Assembly: GCA_911728455.2 (NCBI GenBank)
Contig: OU452219.1
Coordinates: 11,002,397 to 11,066,396 of the forward strand
Length of the DNA: 64,000 bases
Reading direction: 5' to 3'
Source: Marthasterias glacialis
Lineage: Eukaryota; Echinodermata; Asteroidea; Forcipulatida; Asteriidae
Part shown: positions 63,178 to 64,000 of the stretch, one piece after another
How positions within the stretch are numbered: position 1 is the stretch's first letter
How the letters are laid out: every line of letters begins with the position of its first letter
The notes under the pieces: model-generated
What the model was told of the DNA's origin: nothing
Databases searched by the model: none
The model's input: the letters and a program-made list of their open reading frames with translations, nothing else
Made by a program: the position numbers and the translations under genes

Positions 63178-64000
63178 CTTCGTGATAGAAAACGAATATA
63201 GATCGTAAATTGGACTAAAGACTCAAGTTTATGCAAGCATTTATAATAACACTACACAATTAAACTCAACTTTTTCTGTACAATAAATTTCTAACGTTGA
63301 CTGTTCTGCCAAGAAAAACGTGGTCACTTTAATGTTTAAAAGCACACCCAGTCATTAAAGCAAGCCCTTATCAAGCCTCGTCTTCACCCAGTCATAAAAG
63401 CAAGCCCTCATCAAGCCCCGTCTTCACCCGACAAAAAAGCAAGCCCTTGTTAAATTCTGACGAACTAGATCCTTAATGTATTATCAAGAAAAAATAGAAG
63501 CAAACATCTTTTTTCAACATACCCATAAGAGACTGCCAAATCCTTGACATCACTGAACTCGATGGCATCAGTTGAGTTAGTTAGTTCCTTCCAGTCGCGT
63601 TTAAGTCCATGTGCATCCAGCTTTTTGCGAACCAAGCTTGGTGAATTCACCATAATCCTGCCAATTCCATCCGATCTGTGGACACAAAATGGCACATAAA
63701 GTTACATTTTCAGTGATTATCATTTTTTTGATTTATGTAAATGGCCAAATTGTTGTATAAAATTACGAGAAGGAATCGAAGTTAGCTTAAAAAAAAAAAA
63801 AAAATTCAAAAACATAACAAATTAACAATGATATAGTAATAAAAAACAGGCACATGCAGAATAACAATCCTCACCGCCGCTTAGTCTTCGAGGGTGCACA
63901 TTCCACTAGAAATTGCAGAAACTTATCGTGACGTTCCTTTTCCGGATATTTAGACGGATCAAAGAGGTTCTTGTCCTCCGATAGTGCAGACCGAGAGTCT
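62784..64000 (-). CDS. C11orf68-like: C11orf68/Bles03-family protein (DUF1917), copy C, cut by the window edge
   Basis: Three minus-strand exons are visible: part of exon 2 (63875-64000 and beyond), exon 3 (63523-63675) and exon 4 (62784-63177, TAA). All frames are open, with the same phase-2 junctions as copies A and B. Visible blocks: NLFDPSKYPEKERHDKFLQF, DGIGRIMVNSPSLV, GIWLLFVETGT, AKVTPFDD, SVYTKDFTD, FKPGVYSTLGLYSGNRYGL. It is very close to copy B, so the two separated recently. Whether it has the long charged insertion cannot be seen here. Confidence 0.92.
63340..63432. repeat. Tandem duplication of about 43 bp in intron 3 of copy C
   Basis: Same pair as at 58240-58340 in copy B (cccagtcataaaagcaagc repeated). 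Confidence 0.9.
63523..63675 (-). CDS. C11orf68-like: Copy C, exon 3
   Basis: 153 nt between gtgtccacag| and |gtatgt. It encodes SDGIGRIMVNSPSLV and ends DVKDLAVSYG. Confidence 0.93.
63875..64000 (-). CDS. C11orf68-like: Copy C, exon 2, 3' part
   Basis: Open to the window edge and ending AAGCGGCG|gtgagg. It encodes DSRSALSEDKNLFDPSKY and onward to APSKTKRR. No duplicate exon relic is present in the intron that follows, unlike copy B. Confidence 0.9.

Overview
This window is animal nuclear DNA. Genes are split by long GT-AG introns, protein-coding density is very low, and the DNA is crowded with small inverted-repeat transposons (MITEs), minisatellites and decayed retrotransposons. The frequent short palindrome taggcct(a), the kinds of repeats present and the intron-rich calmodulin relative suggest a marine deuterostome, most likely an echinoderm (sea star or sea urchin). 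That placement is an inference, because no species marker is present.

Left part (1 to about 43 kb): one large minus-strand gene, about 35 kb long (42807 down to 7764), encodes a 162-residue calmodulin-like protein. I assembled it from six small exons whose splice phases all agree. All four EF-hand calcium loops are intact. It differs from ordinary calmodulin by a 12-codon first exon that gives a new N-terminal tail, one extra residue before EF-hand 4, and an altered C-terminal end. Its introns hold an (ATG)n microsatellite, a (CAATT)n microsatellite, a 23-bp minisatellite of about 37 copies inside an inverted-repeat element, a hAT-type MITE with a perfect 8-bp target duplication, a decayed non-LTR retrotransposon (28.3-31.7 kb) and a tRNA-like SINE. 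Left of this gene lie a possible first exon of another minus-strand gene (1706-1757) and a 1.6-kb foldback element (4.68-6.25 kb) whose arms contain 21-bp tandem repeats.

Middle (43 to 49.6 kb): no gene was recognised; it holds degenerate tandem repeats and repeat fragments.

Right part (49.6 to 64 kb): a head-to-tail array on the minus strand of three paralogues of the C11orf68/Bles03 family (UPF0696, DUF1917; function unknown). Copy A (291 aa) and copy B (456 aa) are complete; copy C runs off the right edge. All share the same four-exon layout as far as visible, with phase-2 introns. The spacers between copies are homologous, so gene plus upstream region was duplicated as a unit. A and B each have an upstream untranslated exon ending in a matching splice donor. 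Behind it lies a conserved block with a C/EBP-type palindrome (TTGCGCAA) followed, 3 bp later, by a palindromic NF-kB-type site (GGGGAATTCCCC). This suggests, as an inference, an inducible and perhaps immune-related gene cluster. Copy B carries a large Arg/Asp/His-rich insertion and a relic duplicate exon. Comparing the A-B and B-C spacers also exposes a 1.3-kb transposon insertion with its unoccupied counterpart.
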